In this document: piece after piece, positions 1-7,296 of the stretch | Position numbering within the stretch: the first letter of the stretch is position 1 | Layout of the letters: each line of letters opens with the position of its first letter | Source of the DNA: an uncultured Collinsella sp. | GTDB taxonomy: Bacteria > Actinomycetota > Coriobacteriia > Coriobacteriales > Coriobacteriaceae | Length of the DNA stretch: 9,413 bases | Assembly: GCA_958439775.1 (NCBI GenBank) | Contig: CAUBWQ010000024.1 | Coordinates: forward strand, 1-9,413 | Direction: 5' to 3' | Made by a program: the position numbers and the translations under genes | Notes under the pieces: generated by a model | What the model saw: only the letters and a program-made list of their open reading frames with translations | Told to the model about the DNA's origin: nothing | The model's database searches: none

Positions 1-457
1 GTGCCCGCGCTGGACGGTCTATTTGGAGTGTCCAACCTTCGGAAGCTTTGTGCGCCGAGGCAACGTTGGCTCCGCAGATTAAGGTGATACCTAGGCGGTC
101 GCAAACGTTGAGAAGCGCGTCGCGCACCGATTCGGCGCGAAGGGAGCGCGGGTACAGCCGGCCTTCCTCGGAGGTTGTCATGATGCCCAGCGAGGAGAAG
201 AAACCCATAAGCTCTTGTTCGGGCCGGGGGCCCATAACGGATTCAACGAATGCGGGGTGGTTATACCGCTGTGGATCAATCGATTCGTTGGAGAGGTTGC
301 AGCGGCCGTTGCCGGTCGCAAGGAGCTTAAGGCCGCAGGCGACATCGCGCTCAACGATGCAGACGCTTTTGCCAGCGCGTGCGGCCGTAATGGCGGCGGC
401 GAGGCCTGAAGCCCCGCCGCCGCTTACCAGGACGTCATAGAAGGCGCTCGTGTTCAT
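1..457 (-). CDS. YhiN/HI0933-family NAD(P)/FAD-dependent oxidoreductase, N-terminal part
   Basis: This is the first 152 codons of a flavoprotein whose remainder lies beyond the left edge. An N-terminal Rossmann motif (SGGGASGLAA, residues 12-21) binds the ADP part of FAD, and E36 ends the second strand (VCIVE). The segment GLKLLATGNGRCNLSN (42-57) is the hallmark of the YhiN/HI0933/BaiN family, and EGRLYPRSLRAESVRDALL further on also fits. Family members are soluble flavoproteins of uncertain physiological role. One clostridial relative, BaiN, has been linked to bile-acid 7-alpha-dehydroxylation, but that function cannot be assumed here. The ATG follows the TAA of mrp with no gap. A GAGG five bases upstream, inside the end of mrp, is the likely ribosome site, so the two genes are probably co-transcribed and translationally coupled. 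The family is secure; the substrate is unknown. Confidence 0.88.
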   Translation of the reverse strand, partial: MNTSAFYDVLVSGGGASGLAAAITAARAGKSVCIVERDVACGLKLLATGNGRCNLSNESIDPQRYNHPAFVESVMGPRPEQELMGFFSSLGIMTTSEEGRLYPRSLRAESVRDALLNVCDRLGITLICGANVASAHKASEGWTLQIDRPARA

Positions 458-1288
458 TTAGGCCTCGTCGGTCTGGTGCGGGGTAATGGCCTCGACGGCA
501 GAGACTGCCTTAGGCAACATGCCATCGGGCAGCGCGGTCTCGACCTCGCCCTTATCGCAGGCCTCGGCGAGTGCCGGATTAATGGGAAGCTGGCCCAAGA
601 TGTCGAGGTTATAGCGCTCTGCGACCTCGGGGAGCTTGCTCTTGCCAAAGACCTCGATCTTCTTGCCGCAGTCGGGGCACTCAATACAGCTCATGTTCTC
701 GACAATGCCCAGAATGGGGACGTTCATCTTCTCGGCCATGTTGACCGCCTTGGCGACGATCATCGAGACCAGATCCTGCGGGCTCGTGACGATGACGATG
801 CCGTCGACGGGCAGTGACTGGAAGACGGTGAGAGCGACGTCGCCTGTTCCCGGAGGCATGTCGACCAGCAGGTAGTCGATGGGGCCCCACGAGGTCTCGC
901 TCCAGAACTGCCTAATGGCGCCTGCGATGACCGGACCGCGCCAAAGGACGGGGTCGGTCTCGTTTTGGAGCAGCAGGTTGGAGCTCATGACCTTGACGCC
1001 GTGCTCGGAGATTTCGGGCAGCATAAGGTTGCCAAGGGCATGGACGTGGCGTCCGCTCATACCGAACATCTTGGGGATAGAGGGACCGGTGATGTCGGCA
1101 TCGAGGACGCCGACCTTGTGGCCGTGACGGGCAAGCTCGGTGGCGATGGCACCGGTGACAAACGACTTGCCGACACCGCCCTTGCCGGAAAGCACGGCGA
1201 TGACGCGTTTGACCTCGGACAGCGTGTTCTCCTCAAATTGCGACGGCGACGTTTGTCCGCCGGCGGCCTGTGCATGCTCGCAACCCAT
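458..1288 (-). CDS. mrp: Mrp/NBP35-type iron-sulfur cluster carrier ATPase
   Basis: This 276-residue cytosolic P-loop NTPase of the Mrp/ApbC/NBP35 family is expected to bind a 4Fe-4S cluster as a dimer and pass it to apo-proteins in an ATP-dependent way. It shows the deviant Walker A of the MinD/Mrp group (GKGGVGKS, 35-42), the switch I region DADITGPSIPKMFG (63-76), a Walker B-like VDMPPGTGD (142-150), and the C-terminal cluster-binding CxxC C204/C207, with C201 adding a third evenly spaced cysteine (CIECPDC). The N-terminus is short, with a single Cys3, and lacks the four-cysteine N-terminal cluster of eukaryotic NBP35. An in-frame ATG lies 19 codons upstream (1345), but the chosen start has AAAGGAG six bases ahead, while the upstream one sits inside the candidate promoter. 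It is the first gene of a unit with the flavoprotein downstream. The family call is very safe. Confidence 0.95.
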   Translation of the reverse strand: MGCEHAQAAGGQTSPSQFEENTLSEVKRVIAVLSGKGGVGKSFVTGAIATELARHGHKVGVLDADITGPSIPKMFGMSGRHVHALGNLMLPEISEHGVKVMSSNLLLQNETDPVLWRGPVIAGAIRQFWSETSWGPIDYLLVDMPPGTGDVALTVFQSLPVDGIVIVTSPQDLVSMIVAKAVNMAEKMNVPILGIVENMSCIECPDCGKKIEVFGKSKLPEVAERYNLDILGQLPINPALAEACDKGEVETALPDGMLPKAVSAVEAITPHQTDEA

Positions 1289-1294
1289 GTATGA

Positions 1295-1301
1295 CTCCTT
1301 T
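1295..1301 (-). promoter_or_regulatory. Ribosome binding site of mrp
   Basis: On the minus strand this reads AAAGGAG, six bases before ATG at 1288. It fixes the mrp start against the in-frame ATG at 1345, which has no comparable site. Confidence 0.85.
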
Positions 1302-1310
1302 GTATATGTT

Positions 1311-1324
1311 GGGGCCGGGGCCCC
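1311..1324. repeat. GC-only inverted repeat in the mrp leader
   Basis: The bases GGGGCCGGGGCCCC can fold into a five-pair G/C stem with a four-base loop. It lies in the predicted mrp 5' leader, about 10 bases before the ribosome site. The dyad is plain in the sequence; any role, such as setting translation efficiency, is inference. Confidence 0.45.
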
Positions 1325-1343
1325 GTGATGTGACACGAGCGTC

Positions 1344-1373
1344 ATTGTACCCTCGTTTGCGAGCGGGAGTCAT
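1344..1373 (-). promoter_or_regulatory. Candidate sigma-70-type promoter of mrp
   Basis: Read on the minus strand, ATGACT (1368-1373) and TACAAT (1344-1349) lie 18 bases apart, matching TTGACA/TATAAT at 4/6 and 5/6. The start of transcription would fall near 1337, giving a leader of about 48 bases. The spacer contains a CTCG-CAAA-CGAG dyad. The promoter lies in the 145-base gap after the LtaS-like gene, where I see no clear terminator, so readthrough from upstream remains possible. Confidence 0.5.
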
Positions 1374-1433
1374 TTGCGATGCATTTGGGCCGAGCGCGCT
1401 TGCAATACGATGGGTCCAAGCGAATGGGCGGGC

Positions 1434-3587
1434 TTACTGAACTTTGCTGGCGAACTCGAGGTATTGCATGCGCTGCAGCTTGTCGATCGTCGAGGCGTAT
1501 GGGCTGTCTTCAGATTCCAAGTCGTAGCGCAGCCCGTCGGCACCAAGGTAGCCGGCGACATTGATGGTGGGCACATCTGACCTTGTTGCAAGCAGAGCCT
1601 TTTGATAGTCGGTGAGCGGGGCGCCGATCTTATTAAGGGTAATGGCTGCAATCTCGTTTGCCCCGACGGTGTCGTAGACGTTGAGCTCGGTATTGCCGGC
1701 GATTTCATAGTTAGCCCAGACAAGATATGTCGACTGATAGATACGGAAAGCGTGGCTTGCCGTATCTTCCTGAGGGTACAGCTCGTCGTTGAGGGTCGTT
1801 GCGGCGCTCGGCTGATGGTCGCCAAAAAAGACAAGGACAACCGGTCTGCCGATATTGCGGAGCTCGTTGATAAAGTACTCGAGGTCCCGGTCGGATGCGT
1901 TGATGCAGGTAAGATAGGTGTTGAGCGCGCTATTGGCGCCCTCGCTGGCTCCCTCGACCCAATAGTTTGTCAGCTCCTCGGCGGGAACGGTGCCATAGTC
2001 GTAGCCGCCGTGATTTTGCATCGTGACGTCAAAGATGAACTGCGGGGCTTCGTCGGTTCTAAGCAGGTCGAGTATCTTGTCGTAGGTGGCGTAGTCGCAT
2101 ACGCCGGCATGGTAACAGGGCGCACCTTCGAAATCGCCGATTGAAAGAAAGTCTCCAAAGCCCAGCTGCTGATAGATTTTATCTCGATGGTAGTTGACGG
2201 GGTTTTGCGGGTGCATAGCGGTAGCGGTATACCCAAGCTCCTTAAGGTCCTTTGCCAGGCTGTTGACGCCATTCATCTGATATAGCTGATAGGGGATTTT
2301 GCCTAATCCGACAAAGGCCGTTGTCGCTCCGGTCAAAAATTCGAATTCGGAGTTCGCCGTTCCGCCACCGGCGACCGAAGCGAGCATGGTGCCGCGAACA
2401 AGTGTGTCGGGAAGCGAGTTGTAGAATGCGGGGCCGGTGTACCCGGCCGCCTGGAGCTGCTCAAAGCACGAAAGGTCGCTAAAACTCTCATTCATGACGG
2501 CAACAATCGTCGGCTTGATTTCATTGAACTGGGCAACGGCCGCCGCGCGCTGCTCGCTCGAGCCATACGTGCTGTCGTAGGTGGCGGCGAGCTCCTGCTC
2601 GATGCTCTGCGCCTCATCGGGCGTATAGTCTTCGGGCTTCTTAATGGGCAACTCGTTGACCATTTCGGTGAACGAAGTGATAAAACCCTGAGACGCATAC
2701 GTGGTGATGGGCTGCCAACGGTCAAATCCAAAATTCAGCGCCTGCTCCAAGTCGATGCTGGAAAAGCCCGAGAGCCCCACAACGGTCACTAGCAGAAAAG
2801 CGCAGAGGTTAGCGGCGATTGCGGGGAAGACATGGGTGGGCGTACGGAGCTTTCTCGGTCGGATAAGCGAAAGAAGCCCTAGGGAAATCTCCAGCAGGGC
2901 TAGAGAGGTTACGATTCCGGCGGTAAAGGTAAACTCGTATCCCTCGCTCACTTCCATTGCGGTGCCAAGGGCCAAGATATCGCTTGGCAGGATGGCCTCG
3001 CCTTTAAACGTTATGACGAAGTGCTCGGCAATGCCAAGGATGCAACAGGCGACGGGCACGAGGGCCATGACGCCTCCATGACGCTGTCCCAGCAAATAAA
3101 GGGAGAGCAGAACCGTCGCGAGCAGCCCGACGGAAAACCCGAATGAGTTGGCGGGAATGCGATAGAACGTTTCGTTACAGGCAATTTCGAGTGAAACGAA
3201 CGAGAGCGCTGAAACAGCGGCGATGACAAGGATGTCACGGCAAATACAGGCAACCGTTCCCGTCGCAAGATCGGTTTGGTCGATAAGTCCCGAAACCAAG
3301 GGTTCGACAAGAAGTATGACGGCGGCAGCACCGAGCGCCGAATAAGAAAGGACCCATAGGGAATTGTCCTCATTTACGAGCAATTGATTCGTAATCCATG
3401 CAGCTACCATGCCGAGCGGGATGAGGAGCGTCGCGCACCAAAAGACGCGGGCAATGGGCGGCTTTTCATTGTGTTTGATTGAAAAATATACGCGCACGAC
3501 GACGGTGGCCACGATAAGGACGGCGATGAATATGGGCAGAATGGCCATGTCGCTCGAAGTGATTTCAAGGGGGATATCTTCGGTCAT
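1434..3587 (-). CDS. LTA-synthase-like phosphoglycerol transferase (sulfatase fold)
   Basis: This is a 717-residue membrane protein. Hydrophobic stretches at about 14-35, 47-69, 78-101, 115-136, 149-167, 172-193, 220-242 and 253-275 suggest eight helices, followed by an extracellular sulfatase-fold domain from about 355 to 640. Catalytic positions align by eye with Staphylococcus aureus LtaS at nearly constant offset: E367 (NESFSDL), T410 (GGGTANSEFEFLTG), D590 and H591 (FFGDHQPS) as metal and nucleophile residues, plus H459, R468 and H526. The family moves glycerol phosphate from phosphatidylglycerol onto a growing polymer such as lipoteichoic acid. LtaS D349 and W354 correspond here to Q461 and Y466, and the long helical region exceeds the five helices of LtaS, so the acceptor or polymer may differ. 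The ATG at 3587 is preferred over 3662 because AGAGGA precedes it. It is divergent from uvrA. Confidence 0.88.
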   Translation of the reverse strand: MTEDIPLEITSSDMAILPIFIAVLIVATVVVRVYFSIKHNEKPPIARVFWCATLLIPLGMVAAWITNQLLVNEDNSLWVLSYSALGAAAVILLVEPLVSGLIDQTDLATGTVACICRDILVIAAVSALSFVSLEIACNETFYRIPANSFGFSVGLLATVLLSLYLLGQRHGGVMALVPVACCILGIAEHFVITFKGEAILPSDILALGTAMEVSEGYEFTFTAGIVTSLALLEISLGLLSLIRPRKLRTPTHVFPAIAANLCAFLLVTVVGLSGFSSIDLEQALNFGFDRWQPITTYASQGFITSFTEMVNELPIKKPEDYTPDEAQSIEQELAATYDSTYGSSEQRAAAVAQFNEIKPTIVAVMNESFSDLSCFEQLQAAGYTGPAFYNSLPDTLVRGTMLASVAGGGTANSEFEFLTGATTAFVGLGKIPYQLYQMNGVNSLAKDLKELGYTATAMHPQNPVNYHRDKIYQQLGFGDFLSIGDFEGAPCYHAGVCDYATYDKILDLLRTDEAPQFIFDVTMQNHGGYDYGTVPAEELTNYWVEGASEGANSALNTYLTCINASDRDLEYFINELRNIGRPVVLVFFGDHQPSAATTLNDELYPQEDTASHAFRIYQSTYLVWANYEIAGNTELNVYDTVGANEIAAITLNKIGAPLTDYQKALLATRSDVPTINVAGYLGADGLRYDLESEDSPYASTIDKLQRMQYLEFASKVQ

Positions 3588-3592
3588 GGACG

Positions 3593-3599
3593 TTCCTCT
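3593..3599 (-). promoter_or_regulatory. Ribosome binding site of the LtaS-like gene
   Basis: On the minus strand this reads AGAGGAA, five bases before ATG at 3587. It supports a protein starting MTEDIPLEI rather than the longer in-frame reading from 3662, whose extra 25 residues lie in intergenic DNA. Confidence 0.75.
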
Positions 3600-3637
3600 G
3601 TTACGGCAAATTAAGTTCAGTATTAGATTACTGTAAC
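3600..3637. repeat. Nested AT-rich dyads in the LtaS-like gene leader
   Basis: CAGTA (3618-3622) and TACTG (3629-3633) form an inverted pair around TTAGAT, and GTTAC (3600-3604) is inverted as GTAAC at 3633-3637. The short palindrome TTACTGTAA overlaps the inner right arm. The segment is much richer in A and T than its surroundings and lies just upstream of the ribosome site. It could be an operator or a weak leader hairpin. I could not place a convincing -35/-10 pair for this gene nearby. Confidence 0.35.
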
Positions 3638-3705
3638 CTTTCCACGGCATTTCGAGAAACAAAGCGCCCGATACGCAAAGCTAAAGGTCTGCGAATCTTG
3701 TATTA

Positions 3706-3719
3706 CGAACATCTGTGCG
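3706..3719 (+). promoter_or_regulatory. Candidate LexA (SOS) box upstream of uvrA
   Basis: The bases CGAACATCTGTGCG match the Gram-positive/actinobacterial LexA consensus CGAACRNRYGTTYG at 12 of 14 positions by eye. The left half CGAAC is perfect and the right half GTGCG has one mismatch. It lies 62 bases before the uvrA start, where a damage-inducible excision-repair gene would carry one. LexA control of uvrA is well established in many bacteria; control here is inferred. The box could also affect the divergent LtaS-like gene. Confidence 0.6.
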
Positions 3720-3746
3720 CGTCGAGTGCGCTAAACTCATCGGCAG

Positions 3747-3752
3747 TATGAT
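3747..3752 (+). promoter_or_regulatory. Candidate -10 element of uvrA
   Basis: TATGAT matches TATAAT at 5/6 and would start transcription near 3759, giving a leader of about 20 bases. No good -35 lies 16-18 bases upstream, which is common for GC-rich actinobacteria. TAAACT at 3732-3737 is a weaker alternative that would bring the LexA box over the -35 region. Confidence 0.3.
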
Positions 3753-3762
3753 TCGATGCAAT

Positions 3763-3775
3763 AGGAGGCAAGGAG
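3763..3775 (+). promoter_or_regulatory. Ribosome binding site of uvrA
   Basis: Two Shine-Dalgarno-like stretches occur in tandem: AGGAGG (3763-3768) and AAGGAG (3770-3775). The second is five bases before ATG 3781 and decides the start against an in-frame ATG at 3715. Confidence 0.8.
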
Positions 3776-3780
3776 CTTCC

Positions 3781-6657
3781 ATGTCTGATTCTTCTATCGT
3801 TATTCGCGGCGCTCGTGAGCACAACCTCCGTGATATCGATGTTTCCATTCCGCGTGACCAACTCGTGGTCATTACCGGTCTTTCTGGCTCGGGCAAGAGC
3901 TCGCTGGCATTTGACACTATCTATGCCGAGGGCCAGCGCAGATACGTCGAGAGCCTTTCGAGCTATGCGCGCCAGTTCTTGGGCCAGATGGACAAACCCG
4001 ACTTGGATTCAATCGACGGCCTTTCGCCGGCGGTGTCGATCGACCAAAAGACGACGTCTAAAAACCCTCGCTCGACGGTTGGCACCGTAACCGAGATTTA
4101 TGACTATCTGCGCCTGCTGTTCGCCCGTGTGGGCACTCCGCACTGTCCCGAATGCGGCCGCGTCATTGAGCGCCAGACGACCGACCAGGTTGCCGACAAG
4201 GTCTTGGCGGCGGGGGAGGGTCGCCGCGCGTTTGTGCTGGCACCGGTGGTGCGCGGGCGAAAAGGCGAGTACACCAAACTGTTTGAGGACCTTCGCGCCG
4301 AGGGCTTTAGCCGCGTGCGTGTCGACGGCGAAGTGCGCTCGCTCGATGATCCGATCGATCTGGACAAGAAGTTCAAGCACGATATCGAGGTCGTGGTCGA
4401 TCGCATCGTGATCCGTGAGAACTCTCTTGGCCGTATCGCCGAGTCTGTTGAGCAGGCGACCGCGCTGGCTCACGGCAATGTAAACGTGTACATGCTGCCC
4501 GATCGTGATGCTCCCGAGGGGACCGAGGGCGAGCTGCTGGAGTATTCGTTGGCCTTGGCGTGCCCGGAGCATGGACACTCCATTGACGATCTTCAGCCGC
4601 GTGATTTTTCGTTTAACGCTCCCTATGGCGCATGTCCTGAGTGCGACGGCCTGGGCTTTAAGAAAACCGTTGATGCCGAGGCGCTGATCGAGGACCCCTC
4701 GAAGTCCATTGCCGACGGAGTCTTTGGTAGCCTGTTTGGCAATTCGAACTACTATCCGCAGATTTTTGCTGCGGTCTGCAAACACTTTAAGGTGAGCACC
4801 GATACGCCGTGGGAGGACTTGCCCCCTCGCGTGCGTCGTGCATTCTTGGATGGCCTGGGCGATACGAAGATCTCGGTCGACTACCAAAAGCTCGACGGAC
4901 GTCGCAGCCAGTGGGATACCAAGTTTTCGGGCGTTCGCAACATCCTGTACGAACGCTATACCGAGACGACGAACGAGAACACCAAGACGCGCCTGGAGAA
5001 GTACATTCGCGAGGAACCGTGCTCGAGCTGCCACGGCGCTCGTTTGCGCCCTGAGATGCTCGCCGTCACCGTGGGCGGCAAGTCCATTTACGAAGTTTGT
5101 TGCCTGTCGTGCCGTGAATCGCTCGAGTTTTTTGAGGGCCTGGAACTCACCGAGCGCCAACAGTTTATCGGCGGCCGTATCGTCAAGGAAATTCTGGAGC
5201 GCCTGCGTTTTCTGGTCGATGTTGGACTCGACTATCTGACGCTCGATCGTGCCTCGGCGACGCTTTCCGGTGGCGAGGCACAGCGTATTCGCCTGGCAAC
5301 GCAGATCGGCGCGGGTCTCATGGGCGTGCTCTATATTCTGGACGAGCCCTCGATCGGTCTTCATCAGCGTGACAACGAGCGCCTGATCAAGACGCTCGAG
5401 CGCCTGCGCGATATCGGCAATACCGTAATCGTTGTCGAACACGACGAGGATACAATCCGTGCCGCCGACTACGTGATCGACATGGGGCCCGGCGCCGGTG
5501 TCAACGGCGGACACGTAGTCGCGGCGGGAACGCCTGCTGATATCATGGCGTGTCCTGAGTCGATGACGGGCGCTTATCTGACCGGCAAACGAATGATCCG
5601 GGTGCCTGATGAACGGCGCAAGCCCGGTCGCGGCTGCCTTAAAATTACGGGCGCTCGAGCCAACAACCTCAAAAACGTTACCGCCAAGATCGAGTTTGGT
5701 ACGCTTACGGTTGTTACCGGCGTGTCGGGATCGGGCAAGAGCTCCCTGGTTACCGACACCATTGCGCCTGCCCTTACGAATGCTATTCACCGTTCGACGC
5801 GCCCTGTGGGTCCGTATAAAAAAATCGAGGGCATCGAGTGTATCGATAAGGTTATTGATATCGACCAGTCGCCGATTGGCCGCACGCCGCGTTCCAACCC
5901 TGCTACCTATATCGGCCTGTGGGATGATCTTCGCGCGCTGTTTGCGAGTACGCCGGAGTCGAAGGCGCGCGGCTACTCGCCGGGTCGTTTCTCCTTTAAT
6001 GTGAGTGGCGGGCGCTGCGAGGCGTGCAAGGGCGACGGGCAGATCAAGATCGAGATGCACTTCCTTCCCGATATCTACGTTCCCTGCGAAGTTTGCGGCG
6101 GTAAACGCTACAACCGCGAGACACTCGAGGTCACCTACCGTGGCAAGACCATCTCGGACGTGCTCGACATGAGCGTCACCGAGGCGCTGGCCTTCTTTGG
6201 GAATATCCCGCAGATTAAGCGCAAGCTCCAGACGCTGTACGATGTAGGCTTAGGCTACGTGAGCCTGGGCCAGCCCGCCACGACGCTCTCGGGCGGCGAG
6301 GCGCAGCGTGTGAAGCTCGCCAAGGAGCTTCATCGACGCCAGACGGGCAAGACGTTCTATATTTTGGACGAGCCGACGACCGGTCTTCATTTTGAGGACG
6401 TCCGCCAGCTGCTCGATGTGCTGCAGCGCTTGGTCGATGCGGGCAACACGGTGCTGGTGATTGAGCACAACCTTGATGTCATCAAGGTTGCCGACCGCCT
6501 GATCGATATGGGTCCCGAGGGCGGTAACGGCGGCGGAACCGTCGTGGTTTCGGGCACACCGGAGCAGGTTGCGGACTGTCCGCAGAGTTATACGGGCAAG
6601 TTTTTGGCGCCGTTGCTCAGGCGTGACCGGGAGCGTCAGGCTCAACTTGATGCTTAA
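3781..6657 (+). CDS. uvrA: Excinuclease ABC subunit A
   Basis: This 958-residue protein is the damage-sensing ATPase of nucleotide excision repair. It works as a dimer with UvrB to find bulky lesions before UvrC cuts. Two ABC modules are complete: Walker A GLSGSGKS (33-40), signature LSGGEAQR (495-502) and Walker B ending in D521/E522; then GVSGSGKS (647-654), LSGGEAQR (836-843) and D863/E864. Zinc-binding parts are C122/C125, C414/C417, the first signature insertion C261-x2-H264 with C285-x2-C288, and the DNA-binding C746-x2-C749-x19-C769-x2-C772. Histidine at the second ligand of the C261 site is seen in some other UvrA proteins. C441-x2-C444, next to C440, is an extra cysteine pair I would not expect there. 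The stop is doubled in frame (TAA TAA). A LexA box candidate lies upstream and a hairpin follows. Identity is certain. Confidence 0.98.
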   Translation: MSDSSIVIRGAREHNLRDIDVSIPRDQLVVITGLSGSGKSSLAFDTIYAEGQRRYVESLSSYARQFLGQMDKPDLDSIDGLSPAVSIDQKTTSKNPRSTVGTVTEIYDYLRLLFARVGTPHCPECGRVIERQTTDQVADKVLAAGEGRRAFVLAPVVRGRKGEYTKLFEDLRAEGFSRVRVDGEVRSLDDPIDLDKKFKHDIEVVVDRIVIRENSLGRIAESVEQATALAHGNVNVYMLPDRDAPEGTEGELLEYSLALACPEHGHSIDDLQPRDFSFNAPYGACPECDGLGFKKTVDAEALIEDPSKSIADGVFGSLFGNSNYYPQIFAAVCKHFKVSTDTPWEDLPPRVRRAFLDGLGDTKISVDYQKLDGRRSQWDTKFSGVRNILYERYTETTNENTKTRLEKYIREEPCSSCHGARLRPEMLAVTVGGKSIYEVCCLSCRESLEFFEGLELTERQQFIGGRIVKEILERLRFLVDVGLDYLTLDRASATLSGGEAQRIRLATQIGAGLMGVLYILDEPSIGLHQRDNERLIKTLERLRDIGNTVIVVEHDEDTIRAADYVIDMGPGAGVNGGHVVAAGTPADIMACPESMTGAYLTGKRMIRVPDERRKPGRGCLKITGARANNLKNVTAKIEFGTLTVVTGVSGSGKSSLVTDTIAPALTNAIHRSTRPVGPYKKIEGIECIDKVIDIDQSPIGRTPRSNPATYIGLWDDLRALFASTPESKARGYSPGRFSFNVSGGRCEACKGDGQIKIEMHFLPDIYVPCEVCGGKRYNRETLEVTYRGKTISDVLDMSVTEALAFFGNIPQIKRKLQTLYDVGLGYVSLGQPATTLSGGEAQRVKLAKELHRRQTGKTFYILDEPTTGLHFEDVRQLLDVLQRLVDAGNTVLVIEHNLDVIKVADRLIDMGPEGGNGGGTVVVSGTPEQVADCPQSYTGKFLAPLLRRDRERQAQLDA

Positions 6658-6680
6658 TAAATAGGCGATTCAGTTTATGG

Positions 6681-6711
6681 GCGCCATCGACTCCTTGTGA
6701 TTCGATGGCGC
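6681..6711 (+). terminator. Hairpin after uvrA, possible terminator without a U-tract
   Basis: GCGCCATCGA (6681-6690) and TCGATGGCGC (6702-6711) form a perfect 10-pair stem with an 11-base loop, 23 bases after the uvrA stop. Three G-T wobble pairs could extend the stem. The stem is followed by TTGCTGTG rather than a run of T, so it is not a classical intrinsic terminator. It may act as a weak terminator, a 3' mRNA stabiliser or a processing point before ybaK. Confidence 0.55.
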
Positions 6712-6724
6712 TTGCTGTGCCGAT

Positions 6725-6755
6725 GTGACGTATGCAGTCGAATTGGACATATACT
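6725..6755 (+). promoter_or_regulatory. Candidate promoter of the ybaK-murJ-uvrC unit
   Basis: TATACT (6750-6755) is a fair -10 match. GTGACG (6725-6730) matches TTGACA at 4/6 but leaves a 19-base spacer, longer than usual. The position after the uvrA hairpin and 37 bases before the next start fits a promoter for the downstream genes. The match alone is weak. Confidence 0.3.
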
Positions 6756-6780
6756 TAATCCTTGCGTCCGAATGCGAGGG

Positions 6781-6786
6781 AAAGGA
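6781..6786 (+). promoter_or_regulatory. Ribosome binding site of the YbaK-like gene
   Basis: AAAGGA lies six bases before ATG 6793. It fixes that start against an in-frame ATG at 6697, which lies in the loop of the uvrA hairpin and would add 32 residues unlike the family. Confidence 0.8.
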
Positions 6787-6792
6787 TATGTC

Positions 6793-7293
6793 ATGGCAAA
6801 GGCTGTAAAGACGCCAAAAACCAATGCGATGCGCGAGCTGGAAAGTGCCGGCATTTCCTATGTTCTACATACGTACGAAGACGATGGTGATGAGTCGGTG
6901 GGCCTGGGGGTCGCGATTTCGGAGCAGCTTGGCGAGGAGCCCGGTCAAGGATTTAAGACTTTGGTCTGCGTGACACCGTCCAACGACTATGTCGTGTGCT
7001 GTATCCCTGTTGCCGACGAGCTCGATCTAAAGTCCGCCGCGCGTGCCGCGGGGGAGAAGTCCTTGGCCATGATGCATGTGAAGGATTTGCTTGCGGCGAC
7101 TGGCTACGTTCGCGGCGGCTGCAGCCCGGTCGGTATGAAAAAACGCTACCGGACGCTCATTGATGAGACGTGTGTCCTTTGGGATACCATTTTTATTTCG
7201 GGAGGCAAGCGTGGTTATCAGCTCGAGCTTGCACCCGATGATTTAATTGCATTTTGCGGGGCGACGGTTGCCGCGATTACGAGAGAGGACTGA
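6793..7293 (+). CDS. ybaK: YbaK/EbsC-family Cys-tRNA(Pro) deacylase-like protein
   Basis: This 166-residue cytosolic protein is of the YbaK/ProX trans-editing fold. YbaK hydrolyses Cys-tRNA(Pro), the product of a common error of prolyl-tRNA synthetase, so it guards translation accuracy. The opening KTPKTNAMRELESAGISY (6-23) is typical of the family. FKTLV (54-58) carries the conserved lysine K55 thought to be essential for catalysis. GYVRGGCSPVGMKK (104-117) and ISGGKRGYQLELAPDDL near the C-terminus complete the signature. Length fits the family (about 155-165). The murJ start follows after only three bases, so the two are almost certainly one transcript. The exact tRNA target could differ, because related proteins edit other tRNAs. 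Confidence 0.92.
   Translation: MAKAVKTPKTNAMRELESAGISYVLHTYEDDGDESVGLGVAISEQLGEEPGQGFKTLVCVTPSNDYVVCCIPVADELDLKSAARAAGEKSLAMMHVKDLLAATGYVRGGCSPVGMKKRYRTLIDETCVLWDTIFISGGKRGYQLELAPDDLIAFCGATVAAITRED
7284..7289 (+). promoter_or_regulatory. Ribosome binding site of murJ inside the end of ybaK
   Basis: AGAGGA ends seven bases before ATG 7297 and overlaps the last codons of the YbaK-like gene. It supports this start over ATG 7399, which has no such site, and suggests translational coupling. Confidence 0.7.
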
Positions 7294-7296
7294 GCG

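Noticed and set aside
48..440. Plus-strand open frame of 130 codons at the left edge
   Set aside because: The minus-strand reading gives a clear YhiN-type flavoprotein over the same bases, while this one is a Ser/Arg-rich shadow.
1289..1345. Longer mrp start at 1345
   Set aside because: The 19 extra residues overlap the candidate promoter and have no family counterpart. The ATG at 1288 has a near-ideal ribosome site.
3588..3662. Longer LtaS-like start at 3662
   Set aside because: There is no ribosome site, and the extra 25 residues derive from the AT-rich intergenic dyads. The ATG at 3587 is preceded by AGAGGA.
4009..6060. Open frame of 683 codons antisense to uvrA
   Set aside because: It lies wholly inside uvrA, which has every expected motif. 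The predicted protein is Arg/Ala-rich without recognisable domains, as expected when GC-rich codon use leaves the opposite strand free of stops.
6697..6792. Longer YbaK-like start at 6697
   Set aside because: That ATG would lie in the loop of the uvrA hairpin, and the added residues do not resemble the family N-terminus.
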